Shown here: one piece after another, positions 1-6,491 of the stretch
Layout of the letters: each line of letters starts with the position of its first letter
How positions within the stretch are numbered: position 1 is the stretch's first letter
Assembly: GCA_007134625.1 (NCBI GenBank)
Contig: SLKL01000387.1
Location: 1-14,762 of the forward strand
Origin: Saprospiraceae bacterium
Lineage (GTDB): Bacteria > Bacteroidota > Bacteroidia > Chitinophagales > Saprospiraceae
Direction of reading: 5' to 3'
Length of the DNA stretch: 14,762 nt
Notes under the pieces: generated by a model
The model's database searches: none
What the model was told of the DNA's origin: nothing
The model's input: only the letters and a program-made list of their open reading frames with translations
Position numbers and translations under genes: made by a program

Positions 1-98
1 ACCAACATCACTTTGGAGCCCAGATTGGCAGCAGCAACTGCAGCTTCGCAACCGGCATGACCACCACCTACCACAATCAGATCGTATTCAGGGAACAT
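1..98 (-). CDS. mnmG: tRNA uridine-5-carboxymethylaminomethyl(34) synthesis enzyme MnmG, 5' end only
   Basis: Only the first 32 codons are in the window; the gene runs off the left edge. The reverse strand from the ATG at 98 reads [20 protein letters not shown] and continues [13 protein letters not shown]. This is the N-terminal FAD-binding Rossmann motif (GxGxxG/A, here GGGHAG at residues 11-16) typical of MnmG (GidA). MnmG works with MnmE to modify the wobble uridine of tRNAs. The ATG at 103 is out of frame, so 98 is the start. An exact -7 box lies at 122-129. Identification rests on the very characteristic N-terminus; the rest of the protein cannot be seen. Confidence 0.93.
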   Translation of the reverse strand, partial: MFPEYDLIVVGGGHAGCEAAVAAANLGSKVML

Positions 99-121
99 CT
101 CATTTATTTTTTAAGGGAATG

Positions 122-129
122 CAAAGATA
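122..129 (-). promoter_or_regulatory. Bacteroidota -7 promoter box for mnmG
   Basis: The reverse strand reads TATCTTTG, an exact match to the Bacteroidota sigma-70 -7 consensus TAnnTTTG, 23 nt before the mnmG ATG. I see no clear TTG at the -33 position, so this is a half-match supported by location and by the same box recurring before other genes in the window. Confidence 0.5.
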
Positions 130-171
130 GGAAAATTTGATGACCTTTGATAAGGTAATTGAAAGTTGAAA

Positions 172-325
172 ATTAGGAATTAGGAATGACGAGATACGAG
201 GTACGAGATACGAATTACGAGGTACGAATTACGAGATACGAATTACGAGATACGAATTACGAGATACGAATTACGAGATACGAGTTGCGAATTATGAGGT
301 ACGAGGTACGAATTAGGAATTACGA
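172..325. repeat. Heptanucleotide tandem array, 22 units (xxTACGA family)
   Basis: Twenty-two consecutive 7-bp units run without one phase slip: mainly ATTACGA, GATACGA and GGTACGA, with a few variants (ATTAGGA, GTTGCGA, ATTATGA). In the middle (228-283) ATTACGA and GATACGA alternate strictly, so there is also a 14-bp period. Because 7 is not a multiple of 3, any reading frame gives a seven-residue peptide repeat (RYELRIT, NYELRIT type). The 66-residue ORF at 186-386 is an artefact of this. Arrays of this kind are familiar from Bacteroidota intergenic DNA; their function is unknown to me. Confidence 0.95.
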
Positions 326-402
326 ATTGATAAGTTCTGACAGGCTTGATGTTGCGAGGATATATCCATATTTTTTGGGAATTTGAATTCAGATTTTTTT
401 AC

Positions 403-429
403 CACTGAGGGCATGGAGAACACAGAGGT
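403..429. repeat. Three degenerate 9-bp repeat units (CACnGAGnn)
   Basis: The units CACTGAGGG, CATGGAGAA and CACAGAGGT follow each other with a 9-bp period. A related triplet lies at 550-576. Such fragments recur in Bacteroidota intergenic regions. No coding or regulatory role is apparent. Confidence 0.6.
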
Positions 430-549
430 TTATTTAATTGAAAATTCTAACTATTCTTCGTGAAATCTTTGTCATGCCTAAGGCTTGATGAATTCTTTCC
501 GTGGTTTACACTTTTTTTTACAACAGCCGGGAGGGATTTTTTTTTGAAC

Positions 550-576
550 CACATAGGATTATAGAAACACATAGAG
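550..576. repeat. Three degenerate 9-bp repeat units (CACATAGAR)
   Basis: The units CACATAGGA, TTATAGAAA and CACATAGAG follow with a 9-bp period, in the same orientation as and similar to the relic at 403-429. It looks like a decayed short tandem array. Confidence 0.6.
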
Positions 577-667
577 TATTTGTCTTTTGATCTGGTAAGA
601 AAAAAGTAGCATTGCCTGTCTCATAGACGCGCAATAAAATGGAGTGACGAAAACAGTAATAAAAGCT

Positions 668-675
668 TATCTTTG
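668..675 (+). promoter_or_regulatory. -7 promoter box for the methyltransferase gene
   Basis: TATCTTTG is an exact match to TAnnTTTG, ending 14 nt before the ATG at 690, which implies a very short leader. No convincing -33 TTG is seen at the expected spacing. Confidence 0.45.
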
Positions 676-689
676 GGGATATTTTTTTA

Positions 690-1661
690 ATGAAGAGATG
701 GATAACGGTTGATGATTTTACTGATCTTTTTGTCAAGGTGAGACAGAGAGGGGCTAAGTTTTTTATATCTAAAGCCAACCCTAATCCTATAAAGCGAACA
801 CAGTCGGCTTTTGACGAAAGTGCTATTCACTCTGCTAATTGGTGGATAGTGCCAGCTGTCCGAAAGCGCTGGAATAAATTGATCAGCGGGCATGAGGACA
901 TCAACTACAAGCAAAAACTGATGCGGGATTATCTTGGCGACAAAGAAAATCTATCCCTTTTGTCACTTGGGTCGGGAAGCTGCAGCCATGAATTAGAGTT
1001 GGCTGCCTATCCGCAGTTTTCTAATATACTCTGTATGGATATCGCCCAAAATCGCCTCGATCGGGCCGCTAAAATCGCTTCTGAGAAAAATCTAAATAAC
1101 ATTGCTTTTGCCTGCAAGGATATACACAAGTCAGACCTCGGTAAGGAAAAATGGGATGTAATTCTTTTCAATGCGTCCCTTCATCATTTTTATGGTGTAC
1201 GGAAATTGTTAAAAACCAAAATCAAACCTGCGCTTAAGTCCGGCGGTCTTTTAGTCATTAATGAATATGTCGGTCCCGACAGGTTGCAGTACCCTACGCA
1301 TCAGATAAAGGCTATTAATCGTGCGCTTCAGCTCATTCCTGAGGAGAAACGAATTCGCTTTAAAACGAGTCTGAGAAAAGATCGTTATTATGGATCCGGA
1401 TGGTTTAGAATGATTATGGCAGACCCATCAGAGTGTGTCAATTCCTCGGATATATTGCCGGCTATTCACTCGCTTTTTGAAGTAATGGAGGAAAAGCCTT
1501 ATGGCGGAAATATTCTTATGCCGGCATTAAAGGATATCGCGCATCATTTTCAGCAGGAAGATGAGGAGACTTCTGCAATACTGAGTAATTTATTTGAATT
1601 TGAGGATGAATTTATTAAGATGTATCCTTCTGATTTTGTATTTGGGGTTTATTCGATTTGA
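690..1661 (+). CDS. Class I SAM-dependent methyltransferase
   Basis: A 323-residue protein with a Rossmann-type methyltransferase core in the middle. Motif I is LSLGSGSCSHELEL (residues 91-104, glycine loop that binds S-adenosylmethionine). The acidic loop after strand 2 is CMDIAQNRLDRA (115-126). Strand 4 is WDVILFNASLHHF (155-167), and LKSGGLLVINEYVG (182-195) is the usual strand-5 signature. The N-terminal ~85 residues and the C-terminal ~120 residues are not familiar domains; the tail is rich in charged and aromatic residues. No signal peptide or membrane segment is seen, so it is probably cytoplasmic. The substrate cannot be deduced. The gene stands alone: mnmG is divergent on the left and the exonuclease-like gene converges on the right. 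The ATG at 690 is preceded by an A/T-rich leader and a -7 box. The fold is secure, the role open. Confidence 0.85.
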   Translation: MKRWITVDDFTDLFVKVRQRGAKFFISKANPNPIKRTQSAFDESAIHSANWWIVPAVRKRWNKLISGHEDINYKQKLMRDYLGDKENLSLLSLGSGSCSHELELAAYPQFSNILCMDIAQNRLDRAAKIASEKNLNNIAFACKDIHKSDLGKEKWDVILFNASLHHFYGVRKLLKTKIKPALKSGGLLVINEYVGPDRLQYPTHQIKAINRALQLIPEEKRIRFKTSLRKDRYYGSGWFRMIMADPSECVNSSDILPAIHSLFEVMEEKPYGGNILMPALKDIAHHFQQEDEETSAILSNLFEFEDEFIKMYPSDFVFGVYSI

Positions 1662-1676
1662 AAGTTCATAAAGTTG

Positions 1677-1698
1677 ACCCTTCGACGCCGCTCAGGGT
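1677..1698. repeat. Short interrupted palindrome (ACCCT...AGGGT)
   Basis: The 22-bp segment begins ACCCTTCGAC and ends GCTCAGGGT; the ends ACCCT/AGGGT pair. Its reverse complement, CCTGAGCGGCGTCGAAGG, belongs to a pattern (CCTGAGCnnnGTCGAAGG) that I recognise as a dispersed intergenic repeat in many bacterial genomes. It lies 16 bp after the methyltransferase stop. No T-run follows on either side, so it is not a standard intrinsic terminator. Confidence 0.5.
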
Positions 1699-1719
1699 AA
1701 AAAGTTGAAAGGTGTAAAA

Positions 1720-1824
1720 GATACGAGATTTTTAATATCAAGCATTAAGCTAAGTGTTTCAAATATCAAGTCTTCTCAAGCTAACTAAAAGCCAGAAGCC
1801 ATTTGCCAGAAACCAGAAGCTAAC
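1720..1824. repeat. Degenerate heptanucleotide array, 15 units, two motif types in one phase
   Basis: Fifteen in-phase 7-mers run from GATACGA (1720) through AATATCA (1734 and again 1762), AGCATTA and AGCTAAG to AGCCAGA (1790), TGCCAGA (1804), AACCAGA (1811) and AGCTAAC (1818). The left end carries the TACGA motif of the 172-325 array. The right end carries the CCAGA motif of the arrays at 10749, 11660 and 12485. The array ends 2 bp before the stop codon of the minus-strand gene at 1827. Confidence 0.75.
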
Positions 1825-1826
1825 TA

Positions 1827-2882
1827 TTAATTTAACCTCAGCACTGCAACTATCGGATAGTGATCAGAGAAATCACCTTGGATTACTTTGTGACTGAGTA
1901 CTCTAAAATGTTGATCGGGCTTAATTACGTCTATGCGCAAAAAAGGAATAGCGCCCGCATAAGTGGTACCTAAGCCCCTGCCGCGTTGTAAAAAGCTATC
2001 TGATCTTCCAATACTCAACTTTCGGTAAACATAAGAAATGGGGACATCATTAATGTCACCTGCTACAATAACAGGATATGGGGAACTCCCAATGTGTTCA
2101 AGTAATTGATTCAATTGTTGCACCCTTTTTGCGGAAGCGCGACGATAGTGCCGCAAAATTCCAAGGACTCTCCTAAAATAGGATTCAGTGAACTCCACTT
2201 TTTCTTGCATAATTTCAGCACTTAAATTGGTGATGCCATTCGTTTGGAGATGGATATTGTAAATGCGAATAGTTTTTCCATTAGGCAAACGAATATCAGC
2301 CCACAAACAATTGTTATCGAGATTTCCAAAAGGAATAAATCCCCAGTCAGAAACGGGGTGTTTACTGTAAATGGCTGTCCTATACTCTCCCGATTTAATG
2401 GGCTGTCCATAATTAAAATAACGCTCTACCCAGCGATGAACTGAGGGCGTATGTTCTTGTAAAACAAAAATATCAGGTGCCTGTGATTCATTTAATAGTT
2501 TAGGCAACAAAGATTCGTCAACTTCTTCTTTGTCAAGATTACGACCGTAAAATGCATTGAATGAAACCACTTTAATGTCCCCTTCTGATGCGGCCAAATT
2601 AGGGCTTGAAAAAGGGATGATTTTAGAATGGATAGGCCATCCCGCGACTATTAACACAAAAGGCAATAACGCCTTTAGATAGGCCCCTTTGAATATAAAA
2701 AAAGAAAAGACCATTAAATTAACAAAAAGCATTGCAGGGTAAAGAAGCAGAATAAAAACTGAAAAGGTGAACACCTCAGGATTGAGAAGTGGCCCCATAT
2801 AACTTATTACTGTTACAAAGCCCAGTAAGAATAGGGAAAACAGCCTTGTCCTTTGCTTTTTATTTTTTCTTCGTTTTCTCAT
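1827..2882 (-). CDS. Membrane-anchored endonuclease/exonuclease/phosphatase (EEP) family protein
   Basis: A 351-residue protein. The basic N-terminus (MRKRRKNKKQ) is followed by about three hydrophobic segments (near residues 14-30, 38-62 and 68-84), then a DNase I-like EEP domain from ~100 to the end. Metal and catalytic motifs appear in order: VVSFNAFYGR (Asn109), FVLQEH (Glu143), RIYNIHLQT (His211), VAGDINDVP (Asp276, Asn278), FLRIDVI (Asp318) and FSDHYPI (Asp340, His341). All the residues expected of a Mg-dependent phosphodiesterase or phosphatase are present. It is likely held at the inner membrane with the catalytic domain facing one side. The true substrate (nucleic acid, phospholipid head group or other phosphoester) is not determinable. 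The open frame extends one codon further to a GTG at 2885; I prefer the adjoining ATG at 2882. An exact -7 box lies at 2898-2905. Confidence 0.88.
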   Translation of the reverse strand: MRKRRKNKKQRTRLFSLFLLGFVTVISYMGPLLNPEVFTFSVFILLLYPAMLFVNLMVFSFFIFKGAYLKALLPFVLIVAGWPIHSKIIPFSSPNLAASEGDIKVVSFNAFYGRNLDKEEVDESLLPKLLNESQAPDIFVLQEHTPSVHRWVERYFNYGQPIKSGEYRTAIYSKHPVSDWGFIPFGNLDNNCLWADIRLPNGKTIRIYNIHLQTNGITNLSAEIMQEKVEFTESYFRRVLGILRHYRRASAKRVQQLNQLLEHIGSSPYPVIVAGDINDVPISYVYRKLSIGRSDSFLQRGRGLGTTYAGAIPFLRIDVIKPDQHFRVLSHKVIQGDFSDHYPIVAVLRLN

Positions 2883-2897
2883 CACGGAAAATAATTA

Positions 2898-2905
2898 CAA
2901 ATATA
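2898..2905 (-). promoter_or_regulatory. -7 promoter box for the EEP-family gene
   Basis: The reverse strand reads TATATTTG, an exact TAnnTTTG match 15 nt before the ATG at 2882. No clear -33 element is seen. Confidence 0.45.
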
Positions 2906-3057
2906 CATATCGGAAAATTAGCATTCTATAAATTAAATCAAAATTTAATATATTTCCGGAATTTTCCAGCTTTGTCCATGTCAACTCTAAAAAAAGATCT
3001 TTAGGTGGGTACATTACTTCGTTTCATTACACTAAGAAAAAGCAAAATAGATTAGAC

Positions 3058-4392
3058 ATGAATGAAGAGTTGATGTACTACATCTGGAAATCAGGACAAT
3101 TGTTCCAGAAGGACCTTATAACAGTCTGTGGTAAAAAGATAACAGTACTAAATCCGGGCATACGAAATCTGCATGAGGGACCCGATTTCCTTCACGGTAG
3201 ATTAAAGATTAATAATATCATCTGGAATGGACAAATCGAATTTCACATTAAATCCTCCGATTGGGATATTCACGGGCATCAACAGGATGAAAACTACAAC
3301 AATGTCATTCTTCACATAGTCATGAAGGATGACAAGGAAGTTTTTACAAAAAACGGCACAAAAATGCCAACTCTGGAATTGGCAGAACACATTGATAAAG
3401 TCCAAAAAGAGAAATTTGAGTTTCTCATGAATAACCAATCCTGGGTTCCATGTGATCCGCTTTTAAAATATTACTCGGATCAAATATTCTGGCCGGTATA
3501 TTTAAGTAGATTGGCGGTAGAACGGCTTAATCGAAAAACGAAAATCATATTGAAATTCCTCAATGAAAACAAAGGCGACTGGGAGCAGACCGCAATTTAT
3601 TTCATTTTACGATACCTTATCGGGAAAAACAACCTCCCCGCTGTTGACGAGTGGACAAAAGAAACTCCCTGGTCAGTATTAAGAAAATACAGTTCTGACC
3701 GTCATAAGCTGGAAGCATTAGTGCTTGGTCAGGCCGGTTTTCTGGAAAAAGAACCCTATGTTGATGAATACTGTAAAGACCTCAGGAAGACTTACAATTA
3801 CCTGTGTATGTTGCACAACCTCAGTCCCGTCAATCCAAAATACTGGAAACTTTTTGGCTTGCGACCATATTCAAGACCTGAACTGAGACTTTCACAGTTC
3901 TCTGATTTGCTTCACAGATATCAGGGTTTGATGGGCTTACTTTTGAGTGCAAAGGATGCCAATCTACTCAAGCAAGAATTAAAGTCAGTTGCTCATCCCT
4001 ATTGGGACAATCACCTAAAACTGGATGGGAAGGAAACCAAAACTTTTAAAAAAATCACGGGAGAACATACACTCAATAACCTGGTTTTAAATGCAGCAGC
4101 TCCATTGATTTTTGCATATGGACAATATACCGGAAACGATGAACTCAAAGAAAGGGCTCTTGACTGGTGGGAGCAATTGCCACTCGAAAAAAATACCATT
4201 ATCAGAAAGTGGAAACAACGGGGAGTTGTTGCAGGTAGTGCTATGGAAACTCAGGGGCTTATTCAACTAAAAACCAATTACTGCGATAATTCCAACTGTC
4301 TCAATTGTTCCCTTGGACACAAGATAATGGCAAAAAGCGAAATGGATAACAAAGTCATGGAAACCATAATGGAATATTTCACTACCGCATAA
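3058..4392 (+). CDS. DUF2851 family protein
   Basis: A 444-residue protein that I recognise as DUF2851, a family largely confined to Bacteroidota whose function is unknown to me. Conserved features visible: the start MNEELMYYIWKSGQL; VLNPGIRNLHEGPDFLHGRL (residues 30-49), followed by the strand IWNGQIEFHIKSSDWDIHGH; and the C-terminal cysteine cluster C409-x4-C414-x2-C417-x3-H421, which could bind a metal. No signal peptide or membrane helix is seen, so it is probably cytoplasmic. The early EGPDF and HIKSSDW motifs and the internal PLIFAYGQY stretch are typical of the family. It is followed after 66 bp by yqgF on the same strand and may be part of, or just upstream of, that housekeeping operon. 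Family call is firm; function unknown. Confidence 0.88.
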   Translation: MNEELMYYIWKSGQLFQKDLITVCGKKITVLNPGIRNLHEGPDFLHGRLKINNIIWNGQIEFHIKSSDWDIHGHQQDENYNNVILHIVMKDDKEVFTKNGTKMPTLELAEHIDKVQKEKFEFLMNNQSWVPCDPLLKYYSDQIFWPVYLSRLAVERLNRKTKIILKFLNENKGDWEQTAIYFILRYLIGKNNLPAVDEWTKETPWSVLRKYSSDRHKLEALVLGQAGFLEKEPYVDEYCKDLRKTYNYLCMLHNLSPVNPKYWKLFGLRPYSRPELRLSQFSDLLHRYQGLMGLLLSAKDANLLKQELKSVAHPYWDNHLKLDGKETKTFKKITGEHTLNNLVLNAAAPLIFAYGQYTGNDELKERALDWWEQLPLEKNTIIRKWKQRGVVAGSAMETQGLIQLKTNYCDNSNCLNCSLGHKIMAKSEMDNKVMETIMEYFTTA

Positions 4393-4437
4393 TCCAAAGA
4401 ATTAAAGGATCAGCCCTAAGGTTTCTTTTCTTTTTCT

Positions 4438-4445
4438 CATCTTTG
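4438..4445 (+). promoter_or_regulatory. Possible -7 promoter box for yqgF-def
   Basis: CATCTTTG departs by one base from TAnnTTTG and lies 13 nt before the GTG start at 4459, behind a pyrimidine-rich stretch. The position matches the other boxes in the window, but the match is imperfect. Confidence 0.28.
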
Positions 4446-4458
4446 CAAAAATTTTCAA

Positions 4459-4869
4459 GTGGGGAGAATTCTTGCAATTGATTACGGATCAAAAAAATCA
4501 GGACTTGCAGTTACCGATAGTCTAAAAATCGCTGCTCACGGTCTCAGGACAGTAGCTACTGATGAACTAATTGATTTTTTGAGTAGTTATACCTTGGTGG
4601 AAGAGGTTGAAGAGATTGTAATCGGACTTCCGCGACATGCTGACGGAAATTTATCAAGCAATGCTGATGAGATTTTAAAGTTTGGCGATCAACTAAAGAA
4701 ACTTTACCCCAATTTGAAAATCACTTTTTTTGATGAAAGTTACAGCTCTGTTGAGGCGAAAAAGCGCATTCTTGAAAGCGGGGCTAAAAAGAAAAAAAGA
4801 AGAGATAAAAGTCTGGTGGATAAAATTGCAGCAGTAATTATTTTGCAGACTTATCTCGGACACATTTAA
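4459..4869 (+). CDS. yqgF: YqgF/RuvX family Holliday-junction-resolvase-like nuclease
   Basis: A 136-residue protein, the usual length for YqgF (RuvX), with an RNase H-like fold. It is implicated in 16S rRNA 5'-end maturation in E. coli and is often annotated as a putative Holliday junction resolvase. Visible motifs: ILAIDYGSKKSGLAVTD (residues 4-20, catalytic Asp8), EEIVIGLPRHADG (51-63), ITFFDESYSSVEAKKRI (88-104, Glu93) and the C-terminal SLVDKIAAVIILQTYL (118-133, Asp121). The three acidic catalytic positions are intact. The start is a GTG: the N-terminal family signature MGRILAIDYG begins exactly there, and no ATG lies upstream in frame at a sensible distance. It is followed after 11 nt by def, so the two are probably co-transcribed. 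Confidence 0.92.
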   Translation: MGRILAIDYGSKKSGLAVTDSLKIAAHGLRTVATDELIDFLSSYTLVEEVEEIVIGLPRHADGNLSSNADEILKFGDQLKKLYPNLKITFFDESYSSVEAKKRILESGAKKKKRRDKSLVDKIAAVIILQTYLGHI

Positions 4870-4880
4870 AAGAAAAGATT

Positions 4881-5444
4881 ATGGTTTTACCGGTCATAGG
4901 ATACGGACATCCGGTTTTGAGACAAGAAGCTAATGATATAGCACCGGATTATCCCCAACTTGCTGAATTGATAGAAAACATGTGGGACACCATGTATGCT
5001 GCTAAAGGCGTGGGTTTGGCAGCACCTCAGATTGGACTACCTATCCGCCTTTTTCTGGTGGATACTGAGCAGGTCTTTGACGAAGAGGAACAGGATAAGG
5101 GAATTTGCAAGGTATTCATCAATGCTGAAATACTGGAGGATGCAGGAGACTTCTGGGCCTATGAGGAAGGTTGTCTGAGTATTCCTGAAATCAGAGCTAA
5201 AGTGGATAGACCTGAAAAAATTTTGATTCGCTATCAGGATGAAAATTTTAACACCTTTACTGAAGAGTACGATGGTGTCAATGCAAGAGTTATTCAGCAC
5301 GAATACGACCACATCGAGGGCATTCTTTTTACCGATTTGCTAAAGCCGTTAAAGAAAAAGCTAATTAAGAGGAAACTGAACAAAATAAAAGCCGGTGATG
5401 TCCGCCCTGATTACCCCATGAAGTTTTATCAGAGTAAATCCTGA
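4881..5444 (+). CDS. def: Peptide deformylase
   Basis: A 187-residue metalloenzyme that removes the formyl group from the N-terminal methionine of new proteins in the cytosol. All three family motifs are intact: GVGLAAPQIG (residues 43-52), EEGCLSIP (95-102, metal ligand Cys98) and QHEYDHIEG (139-147, metal ligands His140 and His144, catalytic Glu141). The N-terminal VIGYGHPVLR is also typical. The C-terminus ends in a lysine-rich helix (residues 156-171). It starts 11 nt after the yqgF stop, and A/G-rich AAAAGAAAAG precedes the ATG. Its stop codon lies only 2 bp from the convergent stop of the response regulator gene, leaving no room for a terminator between them. Confidence 0.96.
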   Translation: MVLPVIGYGHPVLRQEANDIAPDYPQLAELIENMWDTMYAAKGVGLAAPQIGLPIRLFLVDTEQVFDEEEQDKGICKVFINAEILEDAGDFWAYEEGCLSIPEIRAKVDRPEKILIRYQDENFNTFTEEYDGVNARVIQHEYDHIEGILFTDLLKPLKKKLIKRKLNKIKAGDVRPDYPMKFYQSKS

Positions 5445-5446
5445 TT

Positions 5447-6490
5447 TTAAGCCTTTAGTAGTTTACGTATATTTGCTTCAGAAACTACCACCACATTTCC
5501 ACTTTTTATTTCTATCAGGTTTTCCGATTTGAAATCAGAAAGCGTACGGGTAAGTGTTTCTTTTGCAATTCCGCAAATGGAAGCTAGATCGGCACGGCTC
5601 AGAAAAATGGGATTCTCCTTAGTCCCCAAGCCATTAGATAAACACTCGACAAGAGCGTGGGCTACCTTTTGCCGAACGGAATTGTAAGCTGAACCCAATA
5701 CTTTTTCCTCCGTTTTTACCTTTTGAGTCCTCAGCAGATCCTGAATTGCCTGAACTGTGAAAGGTTCGTTTTGGATAGCTTCCATAAATTCATTGAGGGG
5801 CAAAAGTTTAATCCTACAAGTACTTAATGTTATGCAATTTGTTGTATAAGGTACATTTTGATAAGCTTCCCAGACACCCGGATAACTGCCCTCGCTCAGT
5901 AATCTGAGAATGACATCGCGCCCGATATCATGAACAAGAGTCTCTTTCATAAAACCTCCACTGAGCAAAAAAGCATTTTTGGGGTGCTCATCTATAGAAT
6001 ACAATTCAAAATCCGGTGGAAACTCTTTCTCATCGGCATCCGCAAAAATTTCTTGCAACAAAGATTGCGCCCGATTTAGATTTTTGAGTCGGCTTTCAGT
6101 TTGCGCAACCGGGGTAGATTCTCTGGATTTATTCAAACGTAATTCTATGACGGCCAACAACTCATCTTTATTGAAAGGTTTAGTGATGTAGTCATCAGCA
6201 CCAAGGTTCATACCTTTACGTATGTCAGTCAGTTCTGTTTTAGCCGTGAGAAAAATGAAAGGTATATGTTTAAGTTCGGGTTTCTTGGAGAGAATTTGTA
6301 GAACTCCGTACCCATCAATTACCGGCAGCATAATATCACAAACTATTAAATCCGGTTCCCAGCTTCCGGCCATTTGAACTCCCTCTTTACCATCTTTTGC
6401 ACCCGCCACTTCATAACCTGAAAGTTCAAGTATTTCCTCAAGATTTTCCCTTACATCGTGATTGTCTTCAATCACCAGAATTTTTGTCAT
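5447..6490 (-). CDS. Response regulator: receiver domain fused to a Crp/Fnr-type effector and HTH
   Basis: A 347-residue protein. Residues 1-122 form a complete receiver domain with Asp9, the phospho-acceptor Asp52 (in IVCDIMLP), Thr82 and Lys104 (ITKPF). A linker (~123-155) leads to a cyclic-nucleotide-binding-like beta-roll (~156-250), a dimerisation-helix-like segment (~262-285) and a Crp-type winged helix (LSRADLASICGIAKETLTRT, residues 297-316, then a LIEIKSGNVVVV wing). The Crp-like part has no N-terminal Fnr-type cysteine cluster, so the signal should come from phosphorylation rather than an Fe-S centre. The gene begins 1 nt after the stop of the kinase gene (TAA-T-ATG), which suggests translational coupling and a cognate pair. 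It is a predicted transcription factor; targets are unknown. No canonical Fnr-type dyad was found in the adjacent divergent region. Confidence 0.9.
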   Translation of the reverse strand: MTKILVIEDNHDVRENLEEILELSGYEVAGAKDGKEGVQMAGSWEPDLIVCDIMLPVIDGYGVLQILSKKPELKHIPFIFLTAKTELTDIRKGMNLGADDYITKPFNKDELLAVIELRLNKSRESTPVAQTESRLKNLNRAQSLLQEIFADADEKEFPPDFELYSIDEHPKNAFLLSGGFMKETLVHDIGRDVILRLLSEGSYPGVWEAYQNVPYTTNCITLSTCRIKLLPLNEFMEAIQNEPFTVQAIQDLLRTQKVKTEEKVLGSAYNSVRQKVAHALVECLSNGLGTKENPIFLSRADLASICGIAKETLTRTLSDFKSENLIEIKSGNVVVVSEANIRKLLKA

Positions 6491-6491
6491 A

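Larger units (their letters stand above)
326..689. other. Non-coding gap with nonamer relics
   Basis: No credible gene is visible here on either strand. It holds two degenerate 9-bp repeat relics (403-429 and 550-576, listed separately), a 9-bp near-palindrome GCCTAAGGC near 477-485, and an AT-rich leader with a -7 box just before the methyltransferase gene. The ORFs crossing the right end on the minus strand are antisense shadows. Confidence 0.6.

Noticed and set aside
172..325. CRISPR-like array
   Set aside because: Units are 7 bp with no spacers and no cas genes nearby.
186..386. 66-residue ORF of RYELRIT-type repeats
   Set aside because: It is the translation of a 7-bp DNA array; every frame gives a similar seven-residue repeat, and there is no leader or family support.
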